Source: Treponema denticola (lineage in GTDB: Bacteria > Spirochaetota > Spirochaetia > Treponematales > Breznakiellaceae). From it: a DNA stretch of 38,170 nt. How positions within the stretch are numbered: position 1 is the first letter of the stretch; each line of letters starts with the position of its first letter. The DNA lies in contig DYPP01000017.1 in assembly GCA_020719845.1 (NCBI GenBank), positions 1,221 through 39,390 of the forward strand, in the 5' to 3' direction. The notes beneath the pieces are model-generated. The model did no database searches and was not told the origin of the DNA. It saw only the letters and a program-made list of their open reading frames with translations. Position numbers and translations under genes: made by a program. Positions 7,451 to 16,963 of this stretch are shown here, piece by piece.

Positions 7451-9754
7451 TCAGCGCACTTCGTACCGGGTTTCCGCCGTCCGGCCGCCCTCGCTTACCA
7501 GAAGCCGGTGTTGTCCCCGAAGCAGGGGCAGGCCGCGCCCGCCTGCCGCGTCCAGGACGCCGACGGGTTCGCCGTTCATGAAAACCAGCGCCTCCGGACC
7601 AAAGCCGACGGTGTCCAGCCGCAGGGACTGGGCGGACGGGGGCAGCGACGGGTCCAGGTAGAACACGGCGCCGTCCACGGGCCGTCTGATGTAGCTTTCC
7701 GGATCCGAGGGCGCGGTCTCGGTGGCGCCGAAGCGCCGCCGCTCGGCCAGCCAGGCCCGGTACTCCGGGGGATAGACCAGCGCGGCGGCGCCATCACCCG
7801 GACGGTGCCAGGTGCAGGTGGGCGGAATCCGGTCGGCGGGGAGCCGTTCCCGGATGGTGCCCGTACAGTAGGCGCCGGCGGCCTGGCCCGAAAGGGGACA
7901 GAGCTCGACTTCCACCGTGCCCGGGGGAACCGGGCCGCCCACCGCTCCGCCTGCGGTCTGCTCCCGGGGGTCGTCGGCTGCCTCCAGCCGGTCGAGCAGT
8001 TCCGCGGTAATTCGGGCGGGGACAGAGCTGCCCGTCTTGCCGACCACGGTCTCGCCGGAAAAATTGCCCATCCACACGCCGACGGTAAAGCGCCGGGTCG
8101 CCCCCAGAGCCCAGATATGCTGGAACTGGTTGGCCGTGCCGGTCTTGAACATCGCCGGAAAGGGCGTGCGCAGCGCCGCCGCCGGGCCAAAGCCGACAAA
8201 GCGGCTGGCCGAGTCGGAAAGGATGTCGGCGATCGTCCAGGCGGCGTAGGGCGACATGCCCGGTCCGGGAGCAAGCGCCGCAGGCGGCTCCGGAGCCGGC
8301 GCTTCTTCTTCCAGAAAGCGCCGCTCCGGCAGCGAGCCGCCCCGGGGAAAGGCGGCAAAGGCGCGCACCAGTTCTTCCAGTCCCACTTCCGCGTTGCCCA
8401 GGGCCAGGCCCGTGCCGTGGGTCCCGGCCTTCTGGGCTACCGAATCGAAGCCCAGGGAAATCAGGTAATCCTCAAAGGCACCCACCCCCAGCCGTTCCAG
8501 CAGGTAGACCGCCGGGACGTTGAGGGACGAAGCCAGCGCCAGGCGCAGCCGGACCGGTCCGTTGAAGCGGCGGTTGAAGTTGGCGGGAATGTACGCCTGG
8601 GCACCACCGAAGACGCTGGGCAGGTCGGGCAGGATGTCGTTGGGTAAAAACCCCCGGTCCAGCGCCAGGGCGTAGAGGAAGGGTTTGAGGCAGGACCCGG
8701 GCTGGTTGGTCACCCGCACCCCGTCGATCTGCCCGGCGTGCTCGGAATCGAACCAGTCCGCGCTGCCCACGTAGACCCGCACCGCGCCGCTTGCGTTGTC
8801 GATGGCCAGAACGGCGCCGTTGGTCAGGCGGTTGGCGGCCAGGGTTTGCAGTTCCGACCGCAGCCGGTCTTCGGCGTAGGCCTGCAGTTCTCCGTCCAGC
8901 GTGGTTCTGACCGGGGCGCGGCGCCCCGGCGGCAGTTCCAGCGCTACCCGGTCCACAAAATGGGGCGCCCGGAAAGGCGCCCGGTCTCCATCCCGGCCGT
9001 CGGGTTCGGCCGCCGCCGCTGCGGCCCGGACCAGGTCTTCCCGGTCCAGGTTCAGCCGCCCCCGGCGGGCTAGGTCCAGCGCCGCGGCCACGGCGGCGAC
9101 GGCGTGGCGGGCGGGATCGTAGGCGGCGGGACGACGGGGCACCACGGCCAGCAGGGCTGCCTCGGCGTCGTCCAGCTCGGCCACGGACCGGCCAAAGCGC
9201 GCCCGGGCCATGGCCGGCAGGCCTTCGATGTTGCCGCCGAAGGGTATGCCGTTGAGCCAGAGTTCCAGGATGTCGTCTTTGGACAGCCGCGCCTCCAGCC
9301 GCAGCGCGTCCAGGGCTTCCGCCAGCTTGCCCCGCCAGCCCGCAGCCCGGGGGCGCACCAGCCGGGCCAGCTGCATGCTGATCGTGGACGCCCCGGAGAC
9401 GACGCGCCGGGCGCGCAGGTTGCGGACCGCGCTGCCGAGCACCGCCGGCGGATCGATGCCGGGGTGCAGACGGAAACGGCGGTCCTCGGCGCGTATAAAA
9501 ATCCGCTGGGCGCCCTTCGGAATAGTCTCGAGGTCCGCCCATTCCCTTTTTACACCATCCCGCGCCACCGTGACCCGCAGGGGCAGACCGTGCCGGTCGG
9601 TGACGACGACCCCGTAGGGCCGTTGCCGGTACGCGTCCAGCTCCGGGTAGGGTATCAGGATCAAAACAAGCAGCAGCACGCCCGCCGAGCCCGCCAGAAG
9701 TCCCAGCGTTCCCAGGACTCTGCGGAGCGACTTGCGCTGCGGGGCGCCCCTCAT
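7451..9754 (-). CDS. pbpC: Penicillin-binding protein 1C (bifunctional peptidoglycan synthase)
   Basis: This 767-residue membrane-anchored protein has one transmembrane helix at residues 14-35. Its glycosyltransferase domain carries the catalytic EDRRFRLHPGID motif (Glu90) and GASTISMQLARL. Its transpeptidase domain has SCLK (354-357), SLN (410-412) and KTGT (537-540). A C-terminal BiPBP_C-type beta domain follows. This is the PBP1C architecture, building and cross-linking peptidoglycan on the periplasmic face. The ATG at 9752-9754 overlaps the alpha-2-macroglobulin stop by 1 bp (TGATG). The long upstream extension to 9916 is a shadow of that gene. PBP1C and alpha-2-macroglobulin are a conserved pair in many diderms, thought to link wall repair to protease trapping. 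Confidence 0.95.
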   Translation of the reverse strand: MRGAPQRKSLRRVLGTLGLLAGSAGVLLLVLILIPYPELDAYRQRPYGVVVTDRHGLPLRVTVARDGVKREWADLETIPKGAQRIFIRAEDRRFRLHPGIDPPAVLGSAVRNLRARRVVSGASTISMQLARLVRPRAAGWRGKLAEALDALRLEARLSKDDILELWLNGIPFGGNIEGLPAMARARFGRSVAELDDAEAALLAVVPRRPAAYDPARHAVAAVAAALDLARRGRLNLDREDLVRAAAAAAEPDGRDGDRAPFRAPHFVDRVALELPPGRRAPVRTTLDGELQAYAEDRLRSELQTLAANRLTNGAVLAIDNASGAVRVYVGSADWFDSEHAGQIDGVRVTNQPGSCLKPFLYALALDRGFLPNDILPDLPSVFGGAQAYIPANFNRRFNGPVRLRLALASSLNVPAVYLLERLGVGAFEDYLISLGFDSVAQKAGTHGTGLALGNAEVGLEELVRAFAAFPRGGSLPERRFLEEEAPAPEPPAALAPGPGMSPYAAWTIADILSDSASRFVGFGPAAALRTPFPAMFKTGTANQFQHIWALGATRRFTVGVWMGNFSGETVVGKTGSSVPARITAELLDRLEAADDPREQTAGGAVGGPVPPGTVEVELCPLSGQAAGAYCTGTIRERLPADRIPPTCTWHRPGDGAAALVYPPEYRAWLAERRRFGATETAPSDPESYIRRPVDGAVFYLDPSLPPSAQSLRLDTVGFGPEALVFMNGEPVGVLDAAGGRGLPLLRGQHRLLVSEGGRTAETRYEVR

Positions 9755-12700
9755 CAAGGCCGGATGGCGATCCGGATCAGCTCGCCCCCGGACCGGCCGA
9801 AGATTTCGCCCTCGTACATGCACTCCGCCGCCGCCGGCGGCGTGGGATACACCCCCGGCATGACCGCCCGGAAACGAAAGCTCACTTCCTGCCGGCCGGC
9901 GGACATGCTGTCCCAATAAAAGCGGACCTCGTCGTCCATGATCTCCCGGCGGGCGGCTTCTTCGACATAATCATCGCCGACGTACTCGTCGCCGTACGCG
10001 GCGTCAACCTCCGCAGCGGCCGGCCGTTCCCGGGCGGTGGCCGCAAAGCCGGCGTCCAGGATTTCCGCCCCCGAGGGAACCGGCGCCCGCAGGGCGACGA
10101 AGGTCCGGTCCCGGGAACTGGACAGCACGATCCGGCGGGTATAGGTCCGGCCGGCGACTAGAATACCGTCGGCGATGACCCGGCCGTCGGAGTCCCGGGT
10201 TTCGGCAAAGACGCCCAGTCCCTCGTCCCGGGGGCCCGCCAATTCCGCCGGCAGCCCGTAGCGCAGGCCGGCGGTGTAGAACAGCGTGCCCGGCCCGTTC
10301 CGCTCGAGCCGCAGGGGGAACAGGACGTTTCGGTCCAGGGCGGCCAGGGGTGCTTCGGTCAGGGCGGCGGTCCGGGAGACGGGCACCCCGCCGTAGGAAT
10401 GGAATTCGCCCTCTAAAAAGGAATGGCCGCCGACCAGAGCCTGGGCGGTAAAATCCGCGCCCCGCCGGGCTTCGGCGTCGGCCACGGCGCCGAAGGCCAG
10501 CACCGCCCAGTAGGTGGCGTTGGTGTTCGCCCAGTACCCCCGGCGCTGCCGTTCCAGCAGGGACGCCGCCAGCCGGGTGGTCATATCGTCTTCGGGAGCC
10601 AGGGCGTGGAAGAGCATCAGCGCCAGGGCGTAGCGTTCGGTCTCGGAACCCCAGAATCCGGCGCCGCCTTCCCGGGTATCCCCCAGATCCACCGTGCGGG
10701 TTCCGGGCCGGATGAAGCGCTTGATGCGGTCCCGGGCCGACCGGGCGACGTCGCGCATGCCCAGCGCTTCGGCGGCCAACCCGGCAAAGGCCCAGCCCGA
10801 AACGCCCGCCTGATCCCCCAGGTCCAGAAAGCGGACGACGTCCGTTCCGACCCGCTCCCGGTGCAGGGCCCGGACCCAGAGGGCGTAGCCCCGCAGATAG
10901 GGATCCCCCGCGGTCCAGCGTCCGGCGTCCTTGGACGAAGCCAGGTAGGAGAGCAGCGCCCGGCGGTTGAAGGCTGCGGGCAGCGGCAAGTCCTTGGCGT
11001 CCGCCAGGGCCAGCAGGTGGGCCACCCGCAGGCTGACGTAGTAGTTGCCGTAGCCGCCGCCGGGCCAGTAGGGGAAGGAACCGTCGGCCAGCTGGTTTTC
11101 GGCGATCTTCGCCAGCCCTTCGGCCAGCGTCGCCGCCGGATCCGCCACCGGGCTTTCCAGGCCGAAGGCGTCCAGGTGCTCCCCGAAGGCCAGCAGGGGC
11201 AGCAGGGCGGCGGTGCGTTGCTCCAGGCAGCCGTAGGGGTAATCGAAGAGGTAGCCCACCGCCTCCTTGAGCAGGCCCAGCCGGGAGCCGGCCAGCGAAA
11301 CCGACAGGCTGCCCGTGCCTTCGGCGATGGCCGACGGCAGGATCAGGCCTTCTTCCACAAAGGTCCGGTCCGCGCCCAGGTTGCCGATGGTGGTCACCGT
11401 CTCGGCCAGCGAAGGCCGGTCCACCGCCAGTTCCTTGATGATCCGCTCGTTGACCGAGGGCGACTGCAGCGAGAACACCAGCCGGGACCGGCCGGGTTCG
11501 ACCGCGGCTACCCGGAAGGGCACCTCCACGCTGCCCCCGGCGGGCACGGTCACCCGCGCCTCCGCCGGGCCGTCGACGACCACCGCGGAGGCGCAGACCG
11601 CGTCGGTGGTGGCGTTGGCGGCGCTGCCGCTTGCCGCCGCGCCGGCTTCCAGCTTGACCGTCGCTTCCCGGTCCACGCTCTCCAGGTTGGTCAGCAGCAG
11701 GGAGACCGTGCCCGTATCCCGCCAGCGCAGCTTGCGGGGCAGCACGGCGGTGGCCGTCAGCGGGGCGCTCACCCGCAGGTCCTTTTCCGCCAGGCCGAAG
11801 CGCTCCCGATCCACGGCCACCGCCGTACAGCGGTAGGTGGTCAGGGAATCGGGCAGCTTGAAGCGCACCGTCACCGTGCCGTCGGCGCCGGTGACCAGGA
11901 AGGGCTCAAAAACTGCGGTGGGCCGGAAATCCTTGCGTTCGTTCGTCTTGGTGCCGTCTTCCGCCCCGCCGCCCTGCAGGTCCGCCAGGGCGTAGGTTAC
12001 CGGATCGATGAGCAGGGAACGGCTGTCCGCGCCGCGCACGCCCAGGGGAAAGCGGGCGGGATCGTAGAAAAAGTCCACCGGGTCGGGGACACGATAGTCG
12101 ATCAGGTCGACCACGCCCCGGTCCACGGCCATAAAACTCAATTCCACCCCGGCCAGGGGCGTGCCCGCCGCGGAGGCGCGCAGGCGCACCGCCGCTTCTT
12201 CCCCGGGGCCGTAGACTTCGGCCAGGGGTTCCAGGTCCACGTCCAGGCGCAGACCCGCCGTGTCCACCCGCAGCGCGGCCACGCCGAAGATGCCCTTGGG
12301 CTTGTCCAGGTCCGGGTCGAAGTAGGAATGCGTCGGCGGGCCGGAGCGGACAGAATGGGAACTGAGGGCCACGTAGACGATGGGCACGTGGCCGGCTTCG
12401 ATCGGGACCTCGATGGTCCGGGCCGAACCGTCCAGCTCGATGATCTTCTGCGAAAGGATGCCTTCCCGTTCCAGGGTCAAAAGGTACTTGCCCCGGGGCA
12501 GCGGCGAGCGGACCATGATCCGGGCGGTCTCGCCGGGAGCGTAGAGCGGCTTGTCGGCGTTCAGGGAAATGGTGTCCACGTCGTCCGAACCCCAGCGGAT
12601 CCAGCCGGCGCCGCTGACGTAGAAGCCCAGCCGCGTCACCACCGGGCGGTTCCGGCTGTCGACGGTCCGCAGGCGGATTTCCCACTGGCCGCTTTCCCGG

Positions 12701-15699
12701 GGGGTAAAAATGAAGGTCCCCTCCCCGGCCGCCTTGGCGCCGGAAAGGTTGACGCTCCGGGTTTCCACGATTTCTTCCACCAGCTCCCAGACCAGGTTTA
12801 CCCGGCCGCCGACGCCGGCCTGCCGGGCGGTCTTCCACTCGGAACGGACGAACTCCACCGTCAGGGGCGCCGTGCGCTCCGCCGGCGCAACCCCTGCCGC
12901 ACCGGCGGCGTCCGCCGCGTAAGCGGCGTCCACCAGCGCCCAGCTGACCACCGCCTTTTCGCCTGCGGACAAAAACCGCGCCGAGCCTTGGGCGGGGTCG
13001 GACCGCAGGGCGGCCGCGTCGGTCCCGGCGGGAACGGCGTCCAGCCGGGCGGCGACGTAGAACGAAGCGGGATGCACCAGCGCCGCCCCGCGGCTGCCCA
13101 CTTCCTGCCGGGCGGCGTCCTGGGCGGCGACTTCCAGGCGGTAGCGGTAGGGCGCGCCTTCGGTGCCCTCGACCGCCGTAGTCTGTTCGATCGCCGCCCG
13201 GCCGTCGCCGCCCAGCTCGCCCTGCCCCTCGCCCAGGTAGGACCGGCCGTCGCCCAGTTCGGGCCCGAAGCGCCAGTTGAGCCAGGGGCCGCCGGGATTG
13301 AAGGCTGCGGGCTCCCGGGTCCAGAACCAGGTATACGGCGCCCCGGCCAGCGCGCCCCCCGCCAGGTAGGAGGCGGAGAATTCGGCCCGCAGGGTGTCGC
13401 CGGCGGAAAAAAGCCGGTCCTCAAAGGCCAGGCCGGCCTGGAAGCGGAGCCGCTCGAAGTTGGCCACCTGGAAGTATTCCCGCCGGGTGGCGCCGTCCCG
13501 GCTGTAGGACAGGGCGTAGGTGCCCGGCGCCAGGTCCGGCGGCAGCGTAAAGGAGCCGAAACTGCCCCCGGTCGCCGTGGTGGCGCCCTCCAGCCGGAGC
13601 AGGTCCGGGCTGCGGTAGCCGCCGGTGCCGACGCTGACCGCGTAGGGTCCGCGGTAGGCGGTATAGGTCCCGGTCCGCCAGTCCCGGTCGATGCCCCGGA
13701 AGCTCAGCGTCTCGCCGGGTCGGTACAGGCCGCGGTCGGTGAACAGGAAGACCGTCGGCCGCAGGTCTTCGATGGTCAGCGGGCTTTCTTCGGCGGCGAC
13801 GTCGAAGCGCCACAGGTTGTGGCTGTCGTTGGGGATGAACTCCGCCTCGTCGCCCCCCGCCGCCGCGCCGCCTGAGACGGTCACCCGGAGGCGCAGGCCC
13901 GTTCCGAAGGGTCCGCCGGCGCCGGCAGTGGCCCGGGGTGCGGTAAAGCGGGTGCGGAAAAAGCCCGGGGGAAAGTCGAAGACCGCCAGCCCCTGGGCGT
14001 CGGTGCGGCCTTCCAGCACCAGACGCCGGCCTTCCAGCAGTTCCACCCGGGCATCCGCCGCGGGCTCGCCGGTGGACAGCCGGGTAGCCCAGGCCAGGAG
14101 CCGATTGTAGCCGTAGCGGGTGGTCAGGCCCAGGTCGGTAACCTGGACGGTCAGCCAATCGGTGTCGGTTTCCACCCGGCCTTCTTCCCAGGAGGACCGG
14201 GTCTTCGTTTCCCATCCCAGGGCGACGGAGCCTTTGCCGCCGGACCCCAGGAAGGGCAGCAGGTCATCGACCTGAAAGTGGCGCAGGTTTTCCGGAAAGG
14301 CGCCCAGGCCCATCGGGGACAGAGCCGCATCGGGGATCCGCTCATAGGGCCCCGCCGCCTTGCGGATGGCCCGGCGGACAGCCAGCGGATTCTGGGCTTC
14401 CCAGGCTATTTTGGGCGGAAAAGCCGCTTCCAGCATGCGCGAACCCCGGTTGGGGAGGTCCACGTAGCTGGCCGCCGGCCCGATTTCCACCGTCGTCTCC
14501 AGCGCCGCACCGAGCTTCCGGCCCCAGAGGTCCTTGAGTTCCGGCGACACCCGCAGGGTATATTCGGTTTCGTACTTGACCGGCAGCCCGTTGAGCACCA
14601 GCGTGGACCCGTAGACGGCTACATTTTCCGCGGCTACGGTCAGACCGGCGACGCGCACCATTTTCTCCACCCCCACGGGGTCCAGGGGATGGGTGAATTC
14701 CAGGTAGATGGGATTGGAATCGCCCTCCGGGTCCCGGGGCGCCGCCCAGGAGTAGGTCGTGGCCTCCCGGAAGGCAAAGGGCCGCAACGTATGGAAGGAA
14801 TGGCGCGCTTCTTCCCGGGTGCCCAGCCGGCCGGGTTCGGAACGCGCGCCCGCCAGAATGACCAGTTCCGCCGCCGCATCCATGGGCAGGGCCTGCTGCA
14901 GCGTCAGGTCCACCGCCTGCTCGACGCCTTCGTCCCGGTTCTTCCATTCCTTGGGCCGGGCGGCGGTGAAGGGCCAGGCGCGTCCGTCCGCTTGCACTTC
15001 GATCCATTTGACTATTTCGTTCAGCGCCACGGGATACGAAAAAACCAGGCGCAGCCGGCGCGCCTGTTCGGGATGCACGTCCTCGGTGTCCAGTTCTTCC
15101 GGCTTTTCGCCGATGCTCCAGGACAAGAGCGACAGCCGCTCGGTCTCAAAGCTGAAGGTCCGTTCGCCGGTCAGCTTCTTGCCCCCCAGAGATCGCAGCT
15201 TGTCCGAAACCGTCACCGTGTAGACGCGTTGGGGCAGGCTCTCGGCGTCGCTCTCAAAGGCCAGCAGCCGGGATCCGTACCAGCGGTACACCCCGGACAG
15301 GGGCGGTTCGATCTTCAACAGGCCCGTGTCCCGCACCGGGGCGCCGAGCTGGGCCAGGGGCACGACGGGTTGGGAAAAAACCACGTACAGCCCGGGGCGG
15401 CGCATTTCCGACGGCAGTTCGCCCCGGGGACCGGAGTCCACCACGGTGAAGGGTTCGTCGCTTTCCTGCAGGGCCGCCACGGCGTTGCCCGCTCCGGCGG
15501 CGGCTTCGACCGCCTCCCCGGGGGTAAAGTAGGCGATCCGGTAGCCCTTGAGTGCCGGCAGCGCCGCGGCGCTTGCAGAGCCCGGGCCGGAAAGGGGCGC
15601 TTTGCCGCCCGAAGCCGTTCCGTCCCCGGCGCCGCAGGAAAAAAAGAGTCCCATCGCCGCCACCAGTCCCAGAGCCGAAATACTTAGGATCAAACGCAT
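9754..15699 (-). CDS. Bacterial alpha-2-macroglobulin lipoprotein (thioester type)
   Basis: This 1981-residue protein begins with a lipoprotein-like signal: basic start, hydrophobic stretch and LFFSC, with Cys22 as the likely lipidated residue. AGGAG lies 7 bp before the ATG. The order is MG/bait-type beta domains (PTVFLFTDRGLYRPGE is the MG-repeat hallmark), the ANATO-less alpha-2-macroglobulin core, then the thioester domain with GCLEQ (Cys1491, Gln1494), and a C-terminal receptor-like domain. An intact CxEQ thioester means it should be able to bond covalently to attacking proteases after bait cleavage, as in E. coli YfhM/ECAM. It sits in the periplasm and is co-transcribed with pbpC. It is longer than the approximately 1650-residue E. 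coli protein; the extra length is mostly before the bait region. Confidence 0.95.
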   Translation of the reverse strand: MRLILSISALGLVAAMGLFFSCGAGDGTASGGKAPLSGPGSASAAALPALKGYRIAYFTPGEAVEAAAGAGNAVAALQESDEPFTVVDSGPRGELPSEMRRPGLYVVFSQPVVPLAQLGAPVRDTGLLKIEPPLSGVYRWYGSRLLAFESDAESLPQRVYTVTVSDKLRSLGGKKLTGERTFSFETERLSLLSWSIGEKPEELDTEDVHPEQARRLRLVFSYPVALNEIVKWIEVQADGRAWPFTAARPKEWKNRDEGVEQAVDLTLQQALPMDAAAELVILAGARSEPGRLGTREEARHSFHTLRPFAFREATTYSWAAPRDPEGDSNPIYLEFTHPLDPVGVEKMVRVAGLTVAAENVAVYGSTLVLNGLPVKYETEYTLRVSPELKDLWGRKLGAALETTVEIGPAASYVDLPNRGSRMLEAAFPPKIAWEAQNPLAVRRAIRKAAGPYERIPDAALSPMGLGAFPENLRHFQVDDLLPFLGSGGKGSVALGWETKTRSSWEEGRVETDTDWLTVQVTDLGLTTRYGYNRLLAWATRLSTGEPAADARVELLEGRRLVLEGRTDAQGLAVFDFPPGFFRTRFTAPRATAGAGGPFGTGLRLRVTVSGGAAAGGDEAEFIPNDSHNLWRFDVAAEESPLTIEDLRPTVFLFTDRGLYRPGETLSFRGIDRDWRTGTYTAYRGPYAVSVGTGGYRSPDLLRLEGATTATGGSFGSFTLPPDLAPGTYALSYSRDGATRREYFQVANFERLRFQAGLAFEDRLFSAGDTLRAEFSASYLAGGALAGAPYTWFWTREPAAFNPGGPWLNWRFGPELGDGRSYLGEGQGELGGDGRAAIEQTTAVEGTEGAPYRYRLEVAAQDAARQEVGSRGAALVHPASFYVAARLDAVPAGTDAAALRSDPAQGSARFLSAGEKAVVSWALVDAAYAADAAGAAGVAPAERTAPLTVEFVRSEWKTARQAGVGGRVNLVWELVEEIVETRSVNLSGAKAAGEGTFIFTPRESGQWEIRLRTVDSRNRPVVTRLGFYVSGAGWIRWGSDDVDTISLNADKPLYAPGETARIMVRSPLPRGKYLLTLEREGILSQKIIELDGSARTIEVPIEAGHVPIVYVALSSHSVRSGPPTHSYFDPDLDKPKGIFGVAALRVDTAGLRLDVDLEPLAEVYGPGEEAAVRLRASAAGTPLAGVELSFMAVDRGVVDLIDYRVPDPVDFFYDPARFPLGVRGADSRSLLIDPVTYALADLQGGGAEDGTKTNERKDFRPTAVFEPFLVTGADGTVTVRFKLPDSLTTYRCTAVAVDRERFGLAEKDLRVSAPLTATAVLPRKLRWRDTGTVSLLLTNLESVDREATVKLEAGAAASGSAANATTDAVCASAVVVDGPAEARVTVPAGGSVEVPFRVAAVEPGRSRLVFSLQSPSVNERIIKELAVDRPSLAETVTTIGNLGADRTFVEEGLILPSAIAEGTGSLSVSLAGSRLGLLKEAVGYLFDYPYGCLEQRTAALLPLLAFGEHLDAFGLESPVADPAATLAEGLAKIAENQLADGSFPYWPGGGYGNYYVSLRVAHLLALADAKDLPLPAAFNRRALLSYLASSKDAGRWTAGDPYLRGYALWVRALHRERVGTDVVRFLDLGDQAGVSGWAFAGLAAEALGMRDVARSARDRIKRFIRPGTRTVDLGDTREGGAGFWGSETERYALALMLFHALAPEDDMTTRLAASLLERQRRGYWANTNATYWAVLAFGAVADAEARRGADFTAQALVGGHSFLEGEFHSYGGVPVSRTAALTEAPLAALDRNVLFPLRLERNGPGTLFYTAGLRYGLPAELAGPRDEGLGVFAETRDSDGRVIADGILVAGRTYTRRIVLSSSRDRTFVALRAPVPSGAEILDAGFAATARERPAAAEVDAAYGDEYVGDDYVEEAARREIMDDEVRFYWDSMSAGRQEVSFRFRAVMPGVYPTPPAAAECMYEGEIFGRSGGELIRIAIRP

Positions 15700-15798
15700 C
15701 GGGATACTCCTGCAGGTCAAGATGACGGCCGGGATTGCCTGGTCCATTTCCGGGCGCCAACGTCGGCCATCAGCCCTTGCCGGCGCCCGGGTGGTCTT

Positions 15799-16431
15799 CT
15801 ATTCCGGTTTCCGGGCGCCGATGACCACAAAGCCGCCCCGGCCGGAACCGTCTTCGGCGGCCTGAACGGTACGGATCGCGTCCAGCTCCCCGAACACGGT
15901 TTGCCTGACCGTGGCGACCGTCAGGCCTGCGGCGGTCAACACCTGGCGGATGTCCGCCACCGAGTAGAAGACCGCGTCCCGGTAAAAGACGTTTTCCGCC
16001 TTGAATTCCTCATATTTGGCGCCCAGGGGCGACGCCCGGTCCACAAAGGCCAGCACCAGCGTTCCCCCGGGGCGAAGGATGCGCTTCATCTCCCCCACCG
16101 CCTGCTGCGGGCTGTCCACAAAGCAGATGGCCGTCACCATCAGGGCAAAGTCGAAGGACGCGTCGTGGTAGGGCAATTCTTCGGCTACGCCGCGGCAGAC
16201 GTGGATGCCCCGGCGGCCGGCCAGCGCGGCCATGGCCGCGGAGGGCTCCACGCCGTCGGCGATGCCCAGTTTTTCGGCGAACAGGCCGGTTCCGACGCCG
16301 ATTTCGATCCCCTTGCCCGACGGCAAGGCGTCCCGGATGGCGGCCAGCTCGGACTCGAATACCCAGCGGTGGTCCACAAACCACTGTTCGTACTGGTCCC
16401 GGTGCCGGTCAAAAGGTTCCGTACGTGCCAT
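15799..16431 (-). CDS. Class I SAM-dependent methyltransferase
   Basis: This 210-residue protein is of the Methyltransf_11 type. Motif I is GIEIGVGTGLF (41-51), followed by VEPSAAM (acidic residue of motif II), FDFALMV (motif IV region) and LRPGGTLVLAFVD (post-motif). The N-terminus (FDRHRDQYEQWF) is typical of the UbiE/small-molecule methyltransferase group. No substrate-binding feature identifies the acceptor. AGGAGG lies 6 bp before the ATG and a good promoter lies upstream. A 99-bp gap separates it from the alpha-2-macroglobulin start, so read-through into that gene is possible, although that gene has its own ribosome site. Confidence 0.88.
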   Translation of the reverse strand: MARTEPFDRHRDQYEQWFVDHRWVFESELAAIRDALPSGKGIEIGVGTGLFAEKLGIADGVEPSAAMAALAGRRGIHVCRGVAEELPYHDASFDFALMVTAICFVDSPQQAVGEMKRILRPGGTLVLAFVDRASPLGAKYEEFKAENVFYRDAVFYSVADIRQVLTAAGLTVATVRQTVFGELDAIRTVQAAEDGSGRGGFVVIGARKPE

Positions 16432-16457
16432 GCGCTGCCTCCTGATTCCTGCCTTAT

Positions 16458-16486
16458 AGAATAGAAGCCTCCCCCGGTCCGGTCAA
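16458..16486 (-). promoter_or_regulatory. Promoter of the methyltransferase gene
   Basis: On the minus strand, TTGACC (16481-16486) is separated by 17 bp from TATTCT (16458-16463). The start codon lies 26 bp further on and is preceded by AGGAGG. A small palindrome, AGCTCC-AGC-GGAGCT (16486-16500), abuts the -35 box and could be an operator. Confidence 0.6.
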
Positions 16487-16510
16487 GCTCCAGCGGAGCT
16501 CATCGATACA

Positions 16511-16539
16511 TTGACTATTTTATATATTGTACTTATTAT
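16511..16539 (+). promoter_or_regulatory. Promoter of the thioredoxin/thioredoxin reductase operon
   Basis: TTGACT (16511-16516), a 17-bp spacer and TATTAT (16534-16539) stand in a short AT-rich island, 61 bp before the thioredoxin start. It is divergent from the methyltransferase promoter. Hexamers and spacing are close to the sigma-70 consensus. Confidence 0.7.
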
Positions 16540-16556
16540 ATAGAAAGAAGACCAAA

Positions 16557-16575
16557 CCTTCCCGTACGGGGAAGG
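16557..16575 (+). other. Stem-loop in the thioredoxin 5' leader
   Basis: CCTTCCC (16557-16563) pairs with GGGAAGG (16569-16575) across a 5-base loop, giving a 7-bp stem. It lies between the predicted transcription start and the AAGGAG ribosome site. It could stabilise the leader; it has no U-run and is not a terminator. Confidence 0.5.
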
Positions 16576-16600
16576 CACTTATACGCGCAAGGAGCCGTCT

Positions 16601-16954
16601 ATGACCCTGGATACCGTTTTAAAGCACCTGGTTACCGAGAAGGAACTCAAGGATCTGATCAATTCCAAAGAAAATGTCATGGTTTGCTGCGGCCGGATGG
16701 GCCCCATGTGCCTGCCGGTGTACGACGTGATGGACGAACTGGAAAAAGGCGGCGACTACGCCCACGTGGAATTCCGGGACATGCTGTTCGACAATCCCGA
16801 AGCCGCCTATATCCGCAAATTGCCCGAATGCGCTACCTTCCGGGGCATTCCCTTCACCATCTACTTCAAGAACGGCAAGGTAGTCAAAGCCACCTCCAGC
16901 ATCCAGTCCAAAGACCAGGTACAGACCATCCTCGACGCCCAGTTCAAGAAATAA
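16601..16954 (+). CDS. Thioredoxin-fold protein with non-canonical redox site
   Basis: This 117-residue protein has a thioredoxin fold. The cis-proline loop (RGIPFTIYFKNGKVV) is clear and the strand before the redox site reads NVMVCCGRMGPMC. There is no W-C-x-x-C: if the site is aligned on GPMC, the first cysteine is replaced by Gly34, leaving Cys37, with Cys29 and Cys30 just before it. Proteins of this kind occur as partners of a thioredoxin reductase in glycine/sarcosine reductase systems of anaerobes such as Treponema denticola and Eubacterium, where the motif also departs from CGPC; that link is recalled, not tested. AAGGAG precedes the ATG. trxB follows after 9 bp, so the two proteins most probably act as a pair. 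No glycine reductase genes lie in this window. Confidence 0.8.
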   Translation: MTLDTVLKHLVTEKELKDLINSKENVMVCCGRMGPMCLPVYDVMDELEKGGDYAHVEFRDMLFDNPEAAYIRKLPECATFRGIPFTIYFKNGKVVKATSSIQSKDQVQTILDAQFKK

Positions 16955-16963
16955 GGAAGAACG

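Noticed and set aside
10423-13875. A 1150-codon plus-strand open frame opposite the alpha-2-macroglobulin gene
   Set aside because: Its product is Gln/Gly/Arg/His-rich without domains; it is the antisense shadow that GC-rich third positions create. The minus-strand gene has signal peptide, ribosome site and family motifs.
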